DNA of 64,000 nt from Catonia carolina (lineage: Eukaryota; Arthropoda; Insecta; Hemiptera; Achilidae). Numbering within the stretch: the stretch's first letter is position 1; the number at the start of each line of letters is the position of its first letter. The stretch lies in assembly GCA_035578175.1 (NCBI GenBank), contig JAQMRL010000001.1:237785038-237849037 (forward strand), written 5' to 3'. A model generated the notes under the pieces. The model saw nothing but the letters and a program-made list of their open reading frames with translations. It was not told the DNA's origin and ran no database searches. A program made the position numbers and the translations under genes. Positions 57,201-64,000 of the stretch are shown here, one piece after another.

Positions 57201-60200
57201 GAATAGACTGATGCCTGAACAACGCTTGCAAATTGTGCAGATTTATTTTGAAAATCATGGTTCGGTTCGTGAAACTTATCGCGCACTACGTCCGTTTTAT
57301 GATCGACATAATCGTCCATCACAGCAAATAATTCGCTCAACAATGAAACGTTTTCGGTTAACATTTACTCTGAATGACAACACACATCCTTTGAGACGTC
57401 ATACAGTGTGTACTGAAGAACTTGACAACTTGGAAGGCAACATTCGCCGCATTATTACCAATATACGGGCCCAAATGCTGCAAAAAATGGTCACAAATTG
57501 GACGTCTCGATTGAACCACATCCGAGCCAGCCACGGTGGCCACATGCCGGAAATTATTTTTAAATAATAATGGCAAATAATTATCTTTAAAATAAAACCA
57601 ATTCCACATCAATTGTTCAATTATTCTGTTTTATTTCATTTTAAAGTTCTATACCTCTAAAAAAAACACCCTTTACAACCAAAGATCAGGGAAAAATAAG
57701 CGAACAACAGCAGACAAGGAAAGTTGGCCAATGCACTCCAAGGAACTCACCACTTGTATAAGAAGAAAGCACTCTGAAGACAATCCATAATTAGACATAA
57801 TATTGTGATAAAACTTATGTGTGTGAGTATGCGAGTGAGTGCCTTAGATTGACTGGGAAGGCTGGTCTAGGAGAAGCAGAAAAATTTGAGAGAAAGATCC
57901 TTCGCAAGATAATGGGTCTGAAGATAGTAGACGAAGAGAACAGTACAACGAAGATGAATGATTAATGGAAACGTAAAAATTTTACGGTTACCCATATCGA
58001 ATAGATGACATCCGGTTGACAAAAAAATTTCTAAGACACTAAACAATGGACCTAAGGTGTCAGATAAATGGTTTAAAGAAGTCAGAAAGGATATTGAGAA
58101 AACTGGAATACTTTGAGAGAACTTAATGAACCGAACCAAATTAAGACAACTAATTACAGGCACATTAAACATATTTAAGTCATTCTTATTTTACAGCTTT
58201 GATCATATTGTTTATTTTTATTCTTTTGCTGATGAATGATAATAGTGAAATTATGTTATTTGGCAACTGAACTATTTGAAGTTCATAAACTGTTATTGTT
58301 TTTTTTTTTTTATTGAGTGATGATACCTACATAAGCCTTGGGCTTGTGCGTAGGTAATGATATGTCGTGATTTATAGATGAAAAAAATGCCAGAACTGAC
58401 TGGGAACCGAACCCGGGACCCCGGCATAGTAGCCAGTTGCGCTGACCACTACACCACGGGCCGGCCCGTGTTTGTGAATAGTTTATTCATTCACCTTTAG
58501 TCATACATTTTTCAAAACAGTTGAATAAAATAATACATTAACCCCGTTAATCCGAACCCGTTCTGGACTCTTTAATTTTATTATCAATAGGACGAAAATA
58601 AATAATGTTTTACTTTACTTTATTCTTGAAAAGAATATAATTTTATATTTTGGTGACAAAATTGAAATACATTAAGTTAATAGACACGCCTTGAGCCCAC
58701 CCACGCAAGAATAATTTACTCAAGACGTACTTAAATAAATTGAATTATTTTAATGAAAATTTGTTTGTATGACTGTATTTCGGATAATCTGAAAATTTCG
58801 TAATCTGAACACAGTTTGGTCCCGATTAGTTCGGATTGACAAGATTTGAGTGTATACTTATTCGAATACTCGAATAATAATCAAGATTTTACTGGGAAAA
58901 TGACTTACCTCCCTCATTAATGGTATTAACGAAACATTATTCATTTTTAATAACTTATACAACAAATCGTAATTATCTGGTTTCAACATTTTAAATGCAG
59001 CAACTGGTAAAGTTCTCATTTCCTTCATTACTTCATCTCTTGTCATACCCTCGGGTAGTTTCCTAAAAGGAAAAAAGAAAACTATTATTATTTTCAACTT
59101 GTTAAAGTTTGTAACAAAAGTAGCAAACTTTTCTTGTTAACACAATACACTTGCAACTATTCGGCGCCCAGATATCTGGACCTCCATACTATCCAACATG
59201 GGTTTTAGGTAAAAATAAATAACTAATAACAAAGAAAAAAATACATGAAAATTACATTACATGATAAACGTCATTTACTGCACTGTATTTTTTTTTGCCG
59301 TTGTGTTGCCTTAGAATTGTGTAAATGCTACACTGTAAAGTTGTACACTCATACAGTACTATAATTTATGATTAATCTTAGGTTTAACATTTTTTCGATC
59401 ATGATTCTGCATATCGTATTAGTAAAATAGTAATTGTAAAATAAATTTTAATGCTCGTAAGAATGATGCGAAACAATACGATGTAAAAAGCGAACTGGTA
59501 GTATAATATAACAACGACATGTTCTTTGTCAAAAATGTGGAGAGATTTATGGGTTTGGATAAGTCATTGTCAAATTCAATTGTGAAATAGCGAGTGACTA
59601 AACTAATATTAGATGACTAATCATTAAAATAAAAATGTTTATTTTTAAAGTTCTCTTGTTTTGTCATACAGATCAGAGGTAATACGTATAATTTGTAACC
59701 ATATTTATTTAAGAAAAAGAATGGAAATAAAGTATAGGCCTAATGTTTTTATACATTTATTGATCAATTCTTAAAACATCAGTCATGATATATGATGTAG
59801 GCCTAACAATTTCATTTATAAAAATACTTTTAAAAGTATTTTGTTGTTACTGTTTAATCAGCATGTACACATATTTAAATAATGCGCATGCTCAGTGACG
59901 TAATTATTTGTTCACTTAAGATATCTTTCTTACAGTGAACCGAGTATAGTCCTGGATACTCACAGTGGAAGGGAGAGCTCTGTCCTCCCTCATCATGTAA
60001 CTAGTTATAATGAAAGTATTATAGTGTCTTTCACACCTGTACCTCTTCTGTTCTTAAATGCTTCAGTCACATAATTGGCAGACTATGTGATAAGAAATAG
60101 AACTATTTTTTTGTAGCCCTGAAACTAGCAGAGTGCAAATAATTTAAAACTCCACCTGCTTGTTATGGGCACATAATTAACTCATAAAATTCATAAGTAA

Positions 60201-60439
60201 ATTATCATAATGATATATTCATAAAAACTAACCACTGATCCAACACATGATTCAAAGCATGAAGACTGATTCTATTCATATTGCAAATATAAACAGCTGG
60301 AAATGTCAAATTCCATAAAGGATATTGTAATGTTTCTATGTTAGTTATTGTGTAATTTTCCTTGCTATAATTCCAAGCATTCATCATATTTATAATAGTT
60401 ATTCCAACAGCGAATGTCATAATAACAATTAAGAGAAAT
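38942..60439 (-). CDS. DEG/ENaC (pickpocket-like) sodium channel subunit, N-terminal exon missing
   Basis: Amiloride-sensitive-type cation channel subunit: two transmembrane helices and a large cysteine-rich extracellular domain, forming trimers in the plasma membrane. Nine exons: 60233-60439, 58909-59062, 56755-56897, 56085-56208, 55164-55323, 53578-53697, 45524-45697, 43782-43922, 38942-39207, giving 495 residues. TM1 FLLIVIMTFAVGITI, post-TM1 FPAVYICNMNRIS, GFCCAFNAI, CSAECRINLTYSVCGCIPLI, CDCLPECSITTYEA, and pore GGLLGFFLGFSI with the G-x-S filter before TM2. The cytoplasmic exon with the HG motif was not found upstream. No CxxxxxxC pair is seen between the Cys-Gly-Cys and CDCLP motifs, so a short exon may be missing in the 7.9-kb intron. 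A GTAAGAAA donor overlaps the stop, so a further 3' exon is possible. Confidence 0.88.
39214..39231. repeat. LINE target-site duplication, left copy
   Basis: AATAATAAAATCTATTTT, identical to 41227-41244. It includes the pyrimidine tract before the DEG/ENaC exon i acceptor (on the minus strand). Confidence 0.75.
39232..41226 (+). mobile_element. 5'-truncated non-LTR retrotransposon
   Basis: Inserted in the DEG/ENaC intron between exons h and i, opposite to the gene, bounded by an 18-bp duplication and ending in an (AAT)n tail. Encodes most of a reverse transcriptase and the post-RT domain. A TAA-repeat tail is known from I-clade elements; the clade is not settled from sequence alone. Confidence 0.85.
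39236..41186 (+). pseudogene. Reverse transcriptase ORF2 fragment with one frameshift
   Basis: First frame to about 40200: LKNNKAPGEDRIIAEYW, WTSALIHPLHKKGDKTDTNN, YRGISLLLVTYKIFSKALLT, GEYQAGFRKSRSCPEQI, FVDFKKAYDSIDRESLL. Second frame from about 40203: GVRQGDGLSPLMFN, CFAFADDLALLANSEEEA (the F/Y-x-DD catalytic motif), then a long post-RT region ending at TGA 41184-41186. A single-base shift near 40200 separates them; otherwise the frame is open for 1.95 kb, suggesting recent insertion. Endonuclease domain missing through 5' truncation. Confidence 0.92.
41227..41244. repeat. LINE target-site duplication, right copy
   Basis: AATAATAAAATCTATTTT after the (AAT)n tail; identical to 39214-39231. 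Confidence 0.75.
41250..42700. other. DEG/ENaC intron: no gene seen
   Basis: AT-rich; short open frames at 41794-42344 on both strands overlap each other and have no domain. Nothing recognised. Confidence 0.45.
42706..43632 (-). mobile_element. Family A element, copy 6
   Basis: Inverted relative to 33681-34633: starts ACGTTCTCTTGCCTATATGA and ends GAGTGTTTCACACCAGATTT. Both internal modules and the (GT)n near 42846 are present. About 930 bp, close to full length. Confidence 0.75.
43782..43922 (-). CDS. DEG/ENaC exon h (pre-TM2)
   Basis: 141 bases between TTTATTGCAG and GTAAGGAT. Encodes NVTISINKIYVFNDDVVSTR, IRRDTFYTWSALL: the beta-strand and wrist region leading to TM2. Phase 2-base start matches exon g. 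Confidence 0.88.
44393..44464 (+). repeat. 36-bp tandem duplication
   Basis: GACTGTTTACAGTTTGTAAA followed by ATATTTNTCTTGAAAA occurs twice head to tail (44393-44428, 44429-44464) with one difference. Confidence 0.85.
45165..45230. repeat. Family D single arm
   Basis: CCTCTGATGATAGCGGGTCC then ACCAAAACATGGAAGTTAAG; decayed version of the palindrome-bearing arm. Confidence 0.5.
45245..45400 (+). repeat. tRNA-derived SINE copy (decayed)
   Basis: TTTGGTGTAGTGGTCAGCAT head, then CTTCTATGGCAGAGGTCCC; B box degenerate. Confidence 0.45.
45524..45697 (-). CDS. DEG/ENaC exon g (cysteine-rich, second half)
   Basis: 174 bases between TTGTATTTTCAG and a weak donor GTTTGTAT. Holds RRPCDCLPECSITTYEADSG, the C-x-CLP-x-C ... 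Y motif. Confidence 0.88.
45815..46185 (+). repeat. Family B repeat
   Basis: GTTGTTTAGGTAATCAACTG, GGTTTGAACCTCTAGAGGCT, GTGAGGTGGTTTACCAATAG and AACCCTTCACCTGCTTGTTT follow the family B order. Confidence 0.7.
46690..48977 (-). mobile_element. Tigger-like (pogo/Tc1-mariner) transposon, near full length
   Basis: 24-bp TIRs with one mismatch (CAGTAAACTCCCGAAATAAC plus GGCA; right copy has AGC) and TA at 46688-46689 and 48978-48979. 2288 bp with a nearly intact transposase on the minus strand. Lies in the DEG/ENaC intron between exons f and g, in the same orientation as the gene. Confidence 0.92.
46992..48601 (-). pseudogene. Tigger-like transposase with one stop and one frameshift
   Basis: Start ATG at 48601 (MSSLKKKEVGKKQRTTLSIE), then one base missing in an A-run near 48545 before LEIRNKIENGVNRNTL (HTH_psq/CENP-B type). 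From 48488: second HTH (GPMLIVKAQEFKEKMK), DDE_1 catalytic domain with YNADETGLLWKCLP and ILLLDHCTAHA. An in-frame TAG at 47640-47642 interrupts just before YFPPGITSLIQPMDQGVIQN, which carries the third Asp. Acidic C-terminus to 46992. About 537 residues if uninterrupted, normal for the family. Confidence 0.92.
49495..49655 (+). repeat. tRNA-derived SINE copy
   Basis: GCCGCATTGGCATAGTTGGC head, GGGTTCAAATCCC B box, CACCATCTGGATTAGCAGTA tail with A-rich end. Confidence 0.7.
50362..50873 (-). mobile_element. Helitron-like non-autonomous element, copy 2
   Basis: Minus orientation starts TCTATACTAATATTGTAAAG after host A and ends with hairpin CGCGTGCGAAGAGCCGCACG, then CTAA before host T. These are the Helitron features: 5' TC, 3' hairpin plus CTRR, insertion between A and T, no TIR. 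512 bp, no coding. Confidence 0.75.
51565..51950 (+). repeat. Family B repeat
   Basis: GTTGTTTACATCACCAACCA, CTTGAATCTCTAGAGGCTTT, through TTCACTTGCCTGTTACGGGC. Full-length order without the tandem duplication. Confidence 0.7.
52355..53117. mobile_element. PIF/Harbinger-like MITE
   Basis: TIRs start GGGTAAGTGCACAGTGAATG (left) and inverted GGGTAAGCGCACAGTGAATA (right), flanked by TAA at 52352-52354 and 53118-53120. The 3-bp TAA duplication and GGG start fit PIF/Harbinger. 763 bp, no transposase seen. Confidence 0.75.
53578..53697 (-). CDS. DEG/ENaC exon f (cysteine-rich)
   Basis: 120 bases between GTTGTTTTAG and GTAATAAA. AYSYHNCSAECRINLTYSVC then GCIPLIYPKTA, the C-xxx-C ... CGCxPxxxP signature. 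Confidence 0.92.
53808..53955 (+). repeat. tRNA-derived SINE copy
   Basis: GGCCCCATTGGTGTAGTGGT head, GGGTTCAAATTCTC B box, body GTCTGCATTACCATTAATGT and AAACAGTTAAGCATAAA. Confidence 0.65.
54070..54215 (-). repeat. tRNA-derived SINE copy
   Basis: Minus strand: GGCCACCTCGTTGGTGTAGT head, GATTCCAGGTTCAGTTC B-box region. Pairs in opposite orientation with the copy at 53808. Confidence 0.6.
54231..55080 (+). pseudogene. Decayed mariner element
   Basis: Left end CGAGGGTCGATCATAATGTA after TA. Plus-strand fragments in changing frames: MACSLEVRPV, then after a stop a PDF-type continuation, PLYSPDLAPYDYHLFGSLKR and KVLKNLGDYVEK near 55035. Numerous stops; right TIR barely recognisable (ACAACTTATGTAATATGTAT). 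Older than the mariner at 34703. Lies in the DEG/ENaC intron between exons e and f. Confidence 0.8.
55164..55323 (-). CDS. DEG/ENaC exon e
   Basis: 160 bases between CTGTTTTTAG and GTAGTAGA. NPFLYPDSSEIGKVIPPDTV, then KELPEEYRDCFGT: the H/N-P-x-x-YP loop and the R-x-C before the cysteine-rich segment. Confidence 0.85.
55855..56047. mobile_element. Short MITE with 27-bp TIRs
   Basis: GTATAACCCATCAATGTTAA to GCG at 55855-55881 and inverted GTATAACTTATCAATGTTAA to GCG at 56021-56047, three mismatches. About 193 bp; ends 38 bases before DEG/ENaC exon d. Target duplication not clear. Confidence 0.7.
56085..56208 (-). CDS. DEG/ENaC exon d
   Basis: 124 bases between GTAATTAG and GTAAGTGTG. Encodes FHWKKARRATTCGYSDSLYF then DYFSSLSAFYGIT. 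Corresponds to the palm region with GLxxxL-like and DY/F motifs; phase fits both neighbours. Confidence 0.8.
56250..56270. repeat. (CA)n microsatellite
   Basis: About ten CA units in the intron between DEG/ENaC exons c and d. Confidence 0.8.
56440..56640 (-). repeat. tRNA-derived SINE copy
   Basis: Minus strand: GGCCGCATTGGCGCAGTTGG head, GGGTTCGAATCCC B box, tail with CGTCGCTAATGACCTTGCAG and A-rich end. One of the least decayed copies. Confidence 0.75.
56755..56897 (-). CDS. DEG/ENaC exon c
   Basis: 143 bases between TTAATTTCAG and GTAAGTAATC. LAGPCSDLVKECWWLKRQYP, CEMLVEKVVTVDGFCCAFNA: the conserved C-x(n)-C-x-W ... T-x-x-G-x-C-x-x-FN pattern. Confidence 0.88.
57086..57673 (+). mobile_element. 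Non-autonomous DUF4817-type Tc1/mariner-like element
   Basis: Long TIRs: AAGGGTGTTTTTTTTTAGAG, then GTATAGAACTTTAA, inverted at the right end (57673) with one extra T in the left copy. TA duplications at 57084-57085 and 57674-57675. 588 bp; keeps both ends of the transposase gene in one open frame. In the DEG/ENaC intron between exons b and c. Confidence 0.9.
57172..57567 (+). CDS. Internally deleted transposase, in-frame (DUF4817-like HTH plus C-terminus)
   Basis: Open frame of 131 codons (ATG at 57172 or, more like the family, 57199: MNRLMPEQRLQIVQIYFENH). Residues about 10-55 give a helix-turn-helix (SVRETYRALRPFYDRHNRPS), followed by TVCTEE and then directly LDNLEGNIRRIITNIRAQML and HIRASHGGHMPEIIFK, the family C-terminus. 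The whole DDE catalytic core is gone but the frame is kept, so a short DNA-binding protein could be made. No evidence of host use; TIRs and TA flanks show it is still a transposon derivative. Confidence 0.7.
   Translation: MFSLVCHFIMNRLMPEQRLQIVQIYFENHGSVRETYRALRPFYDRHNRPSQQIIRSTMKRFRLTFTLNDNTHPLRRHTVCTEELDNLEGNIRRIITNIRAQMLQKMVTNWTSRLNHIRASHGGHMPEIIFK
57840..58165 (+). repeat. LINE 3'-region relic, copy 3
   Basis: FERKILRKIMGLKIVDEENS is readable at about 57885-57945, then stops. DNA matches 2905-3110 and 10150-10550 in reverse complement (GACACTAAACAATGGACCTA, TTGAGAAAACTGGAATACTT). Confidence 0.65.
58310..58475 (-). repeat. tRNA-derived SINE copy
   Basis: Minus strand: GGCCCGTGGTGTAGTGGTCA head, GGGTTCGGTTCCC B box, body ending in CGCACAAGCCCAAGGCTTAT. 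Strong head conservation. Confidence 0.7.
58536..58852. mobile_element. Tigger/pogo-type MITE 4
   Basis: CATTAACCCCGTTAATCCGA at the left and inverted CACTCAAATCTTGTCAATCC at the right, both leading into AATCCGAAC, with TA at 58534-58535 and 58853-58854. 317 bp, no coding. Ends 57 bases from DEG/ENaC exon b. Confidence 0.65.
58909..59062 (-). CDS. DEG/ENaC exon b
   Basis: 154 bases between TTCCTTTTAG and GTAAGTCA. Completes a split Trp and encodes KLPEGMTRDEVMKEMRTLPV to LIPLMRE, a helical finger/knuckle-like region. Supported by phase and position. Confidence 0.75.
59775..59925 (+). repeat. Dispersed repeat, copy 2
   Basis: Matches 25970-26140 (GATGTAGGCCTAACAATTTC, TTTAATCAGCATGTACACAT, CAGTGACGTAATTATTTGTT). 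Confidence 0.6.
59975..60170 (+). repeat. Family B repeat, 3' part only
   Basis: TGTCTTTCACACCTGTACCT, CTGTTCTTAAATGCTTCAGT and AACTCCACCTGCTTGTTATG follow the 3' half of family B. Ends about 60 bases from DEG/ENaC exon a. Confidence 0.65.
60233..60439 (-). CDS. DEG/ENaC exon a (TM1 and post-TM1)
   Basis: 207 bases between TTTTTTACAG and GTTAGTTT. FLLIVIMTFAVGITIINMMN is TM1; LTFPAVYICNMNRI is the conserved segment just outside the membrane. Opens with one base of a split codon, so an upstream coding exon must exist. Confidence 0.88.
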
Positions 60440-61232
60440 CTGTAAAAAAATAACATATAATAAACTTATAATTAAATAACAAAACTTAAACAAAATCGAA
60501 TTTCACATTAACCAACAAATGTATTGTCAAGAGAATAAATTTTATGATACGTGAATTAAATGAACAATTACAAACGCAAATAAAAACAAGCTTATAATTA
60601 TTTGGTATTAAAGTTACTCAATATACATTAAAAATTAAAAAAAAAAAAATAGCTTTTCTCCAAATATGTAAATTAATTATTAGAGCTTTATTTGGCAAAT
60701 AGACCAAACTACAAGTTATAGTATAGATAGGAGCTCACTTGAGTACTAGCGTAAGGAATTCGGTTGGAGAGGATTGTTTGTACGATTCCCCTCCTTCTAT
60801 AATCTAATAGTAGTAATAATACCATTAGTACGTGCTGTTCTAAAAATATTAGTCACAAACCATTTTGAATAACTACTGTAGTACCAAACAATTTTATTAC
60901 ATTTTAAACTAATAATATTCTAAAATATTTTATTAATATATAACAAGTTTATTATAATACCCTAATAAAATTTAAAAAATTATTAGTTTTTAATATTTTA
61001 CTACCGAGTGTTATAAAAAAAGAGTGTTTTATATCAGTTTGTTTATAAATAGGTCATGTATAACAATATTAGATTACATACAATAACTAGATTAATAACT
61101 TCATGAACCGCAAGTGTAATTAACACCACTACAGTGAACGGTCTCACAGTAACAACTGACAAATATGAAGAGTAAATATTTTCAGAATGTACAGTACACA
61201 CTAGTGAAAAGCATTCACTGTTTCAACCAGTC

Positions 61233-61258
61233 ACTGTGATCACGGTGACAGTGATTTT
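61233..61258. repeat. Imperfect palindrome rich in CACTGT/ACAGTG
   Basis: CAGTCACTGTGATCACGGTG then ACAGTG; the arms CACTGT and ACAGTG flank GATCACGGTG. The CAGTGAC/GTCACTG word recurs through 61130-62330. Confidence 0.5.
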
Positions 61259-61332
61259 GCGTTCACCGTTACTTTTAATAGTTACTAGTGATTTAGCAAT
61301 AACTGTGTATTTTCTTAGTACATTTTTCAGCT

Positions 61333-61380
61333 GTTATCATGAAATAATAATAATGTTTTCAGTTGTTATTTCATGATAAC
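61333..61380. repeat. Perfect 15-bp inverted repeat
   Basis: GTTATCATGAAATAA at 61333-61347 and TTATTTCATGATAAC at 61366-61380, 18-base loop. Confidence 0.85.
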
Positions 61381-61923
61381 TGAAGTTTTGATAAATTAAA
61401 AAAATTGGCTACATATATAACTAAAATAAAAATTTAGCCTAAAACTGATTAACACAAGGTATCCTAAATTAATAATAAAAATATCATTTTGTATAAAAAA
61501 GAGAAAGTACAAGAAACAATATTTACAACTGAAAAATAACAACACACATTATAAATAAAATAGCTAGGTAGAACGCGGTGTGCAATAAAAATAATACTGT
61601 AATGTAATTGTGTTACCGTGATCAGAGATGTAAAGGAACTACCCTCGTTTTGTTTAGTCTAGTAGATGAAAAACATAACAAGGGGAAGAGACTGAGTGAG
61701 GGAGAGAGAAAGAGAGAGAGAGAAGAGTGCGTAAAGATTGAAGTAAAAAAGAATGGACGTGCCGGTTATCAAAGGAGAGGCGACAAGGAGAGCACTAAGC
61801 CCAGTGAACAGACAAACATATCTTACGTAGCTATCGTAGGGGCCTTAAAGAAGAGTAAGCATATTCTGTCGTTTTGTCTATTAAAGAATCTAAGGTAAAG
61901 AATTCATTCCCTCTTAAAAGTGA

Positions 61924-62225
61924 CAGTGAACAGCGAATGAGTAACTGCTTTTTGTAAAAGTGATTGAAGGAACGAGAGGTCTGTTACTCTTCTATCTGTA
62001 GAATTATGGTCACCGTGTCATCCTGTCTTAAACAGTGAACAGAGAATGAGTAAGCGATCTTTGTAACAGTGACTGTGGAACGAGAGAATTGTACTATATA
62101 TCTGTAGAAGTACGGTGAACATTCGCCGTGTCGTCCTGTCTTCCAGTGACAGAAGAGTAAGCGATCTTTGTAACAGTGACTGGGGAACAGATACTTGCCT
62201 ATCTGAATAACTGTGGTCACCATGA
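61924..62225 (+). repeat. Three-unit tandem repeat, period about 110
   Basis: Units begin CAGTGAACAGCGAATGAG (61924), CAGTGAACAGAGAATGAG (62033) and CAGTGACAGAAGAGTAAG (62144); each contains TTTTTGTAA/CTTTGTAA + AGTGA and TATCTG. Units 1 and 2 share CCGTGTC(A/G)TCCTGTCTT; unit 3 is shorter. Confidence 0.75.
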
Positions 62226-62679
62226 ATTATAAGTAACCGTGACTTGTTCACAGTGACAGTTCTTTTGTCTCTTCTCTAGTACGGACACGTCACCATGTGG
62301 ATTTAAAGCAACTGTTGCTATGACAACATCACATCTCACTGTCACCAGTCCCCTTTCCCCTTCATCCCGCACTAGCAAACAAGTCAGCTCTCAACTATAA
62401 GTGTTTTTTTTGTGCCAAAACACTATACTTTCAACTTACCAACTTAAAGTTCATTAATTTCAGTTAAAAATCTGTATGTTGGAGTAAAACAATTCCCATT
62501 CAGATAAAATTGTCCTGGTAAAGTAGATATTTTGTTTTAAATGGACAAGATACTGAAGTAACAGAAGACCATGTGAGCTTCCTACACAATTATTAATTGT
62601 ATCTTATGAAAGCATAACAGATTTAGGTAATAAATCAATATTAAATTATTCTGGAAACATTTCATAGTTTTTATTTTAT

Positions 62680-62850
62680 TTATTTATTTATTTAAAGTTG
62701 TGTCAACTGATTAGTTATTAGTAACTAAGGTAGATTATGTAACAACTGTGAGTTTTGACTTATGAAAATTTCCAAACCCTGGCCAGGAATTGAACCAGAG
62801 ACCTCCATGTCGTAGGCTAACACGCTAACCACTACTGTCACCTCCCCCTC
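62680..62850 (-). repeat. tRNA-derived SINE copy
   Basis: Minus strand: GGTGACAGTAGTGGTTAGCG head, GGTTCAATTCC B box, body with AGTTACTAATAACTAATCAG and a TTTA-rich tail. Confidence 0.65.
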
Positions 62851-63483
62851 TATCCACATCGATAGGTTGGCCCAGGGGTGGACAAAAAACATAAGGAAGC
62901 CAAAAAACAAGAGTTGTTGCTGCATATGATTATAATTACTTAAGAAAAACACAAAATTCAAAAAATTAATTACACAATGAATCCAAGAAGTTTGGAAATA
63001 CAGTAAAATTATTATATAGACATGATTAAATTTGAGACAAACAAAATACCTAAATGGATTATCTTCAGGTAAAAATTATTAAAAAAAGAATAAAAAATTT
63101 AAATATAAAATACAATGTTCAATGAATAACTAAATTTTAAAAAGCTATCGTTTTAAGTTCACTTAAAAGTGATACGATTTATACTGAAAATTCATATACA
63201 GAAAATTTAAAGGTAAAAAAAATATTTTTTTTAAAAAAAATAGAATTAGTTCATTGTCCCGTAGTAGCATAGCATCAAATTTTATTTTAATATTATATTT
63301 ATTTATATGTGCATACCATGGTAGCCTTTTAAATTATTAAAAAAATTTATAAGAAAAACAATATTTTGTAAAAAAGATTTTATATATAAAAAAAAACAAG
63401 ATTCTAGATTAATGAAATTACTTATGAGAAAGAAAACTTGTTAACGGTTTTTTAATATTAAAAAAAAATATAATTTAAATTTT

Positions 63484-63900
63484 AAACAAGTTCATTCGTT
63501 GACCATTTTCATTTCGTGACATGCATAGTACAGGAAGCCCTACCTGACCTGCATAGACACAGTCAAGTAGAAATCGTCGATATAGCCCGAAAAACACATT
63601 TTATAAAATATTTAATGACACATACCAGATTGCAGAAACAAAATTATATAACAGAAAACGTCGAGAATCAAACCCAGGTGGCTCCAAACAAGCAGAATGG
63701 CACTGCTATCCAAGACTATCCGAAACAGTTATCCAAAACTAGAGTAGGCTTCTCATGCAGTAGGATCTTCCATAACGGAAACGTTCCCAAAGCAGAATCT
63801 CACAGAATAGAACCCCAGAGTCGAACCCTGGACAAAAACCAACTAACGTCAAAAGCGAAAAAGGTAACACTTCGAAAAGAAAAGTAACAAAATGAACCAA
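63484..63900 (+). other. GC-richer open stretch of unknown origin
   Basis: A 123-codon frame (63516-63887) in a patch richer in G and C than its flanks. Basic, Gln/Lys/Asn-rich, no domain recognised. It includes two B-box-like stretches (AATCAAACCCAGG, AGTCGAACCCTGG), which points to repeat material rather than a gene. Confidence 0.35.
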
Positions 63901-64000
63901 ATCAAAAGAAAGAATTAGACCAAAGAATACTTCTACAGATTGCGGTCAACATAGGTCAAAGGGAAAAAAAAACAAAAGGTAAGTACAAAAGATTAAATTG

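Larger units (their letters stand above)
60440..64000. other. Upstream of DEG/ENaC exon a: N-terminal exon not found
   Basis: Searched on the minus strand for the cytoplasmic HG motif (SxHGxxY) before TM1; not seen. Holds a 15-bp hairpin, a three-unit tandem repeat, a SINE and an unassigned open stretch at 63516-63887, otherwise AT-rich DNA. Confidence 0.4.

Noticed and set aside
61984..62251. Overlapping minus-strand frames with an HG dipeptide, considered as the DEG/ENaC N-terminal exon
   Set aside because: They are translations of the 110-bp tandem repeat; surrounding residues do not fit the SxHGxxY context.
62725..62961. 78-codon minus-strand frame
   Set aside because: Mostly the translated SINE at 62680-62850.

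Overview
The window is nuclear DNA from an arthropod, most likely an insect and possibly a hemipteran. The evidence is AT-rich sequence, small exons with canonical GT-AG borders separated by kilobase introns, a pickpocket-type DEG/ENaC channel, and introns packed with mariner, Tigger/pogo, Harbinger, hAT and Helitron-like DNA elements, LINE relics and tRNA-derived SINEs. No bacterial operon, CRISPR array, rRNA or free-standing tRNA gene is visible. The species cannot be named from the sequence.

Three host genes can be assembled exon by exon, with reading phase checked across nearly every junction. (1) 21626 to 1938, minus strand: an equilibrative nucleoside transporter (ENT/SLC29). Nine coding exons give 375 residues; the last transmembrane helices are not in the window. 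(2) 22726 to 31072, plus strand: a complete three-exon, 147-residue, single-pass membrane protein resembling matrix-remodeling-associated protein 7 (MXRA7). It is divergently transcribed from the ENT gene across about 1.1 kb that carries two perfect TGACGTCA (CRE/ATF) sites. (3) 60439 to 38942, minus strand: a DEG/ENaC sodium channel subunit with nine exons, TM1, the cysteine-rich extracellular domain and the TM2 pore. The N-terminal exon was not found.

Most of the remaining DNA is transposable elements, often nested. Elements with both ends defined are: mariner 15497-16185 and 34703-35662; an internally deleted DUF4817-type Tc1/mariner-like element 57086-57673 and a longer relative 29351-30682; a Tigger-like element 46690-48977 with a transposase broken by one stop and one frameshift; pogo-type MITEs at 31490, 32444, 33420 and 58536; a Harbinger-like element 52355-53117; a hAT-like MITE 23979-24667; two Helitron-like elements 14641-15149 and 50362-50873; and a non-LTR retrotransposon 39232-41226 flanked by an 18-bp duplication that ends 7 bp from a host splice site.

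Four repeat families could not be assigned to a known class. Family A is about 950 bp, with hairpins near both ends and internal tandem modules. Family B is about 390 bp with an 8-bp target duplication. Family D carries the 12-bp palindrome GGTGGATCCACC in inverted terminal arms. The fourth is a tRNA-headed SINE set with more than a dozen copies. The nesting (B in A; mariner in A; A and mariner in a pogo MITE) gives a relative insertion order. Nothing here looks like a new multi-gene system; the novelty is in the unassigned repeats, the in-frame deleted transposase and the insertion next to a splice acceptor.
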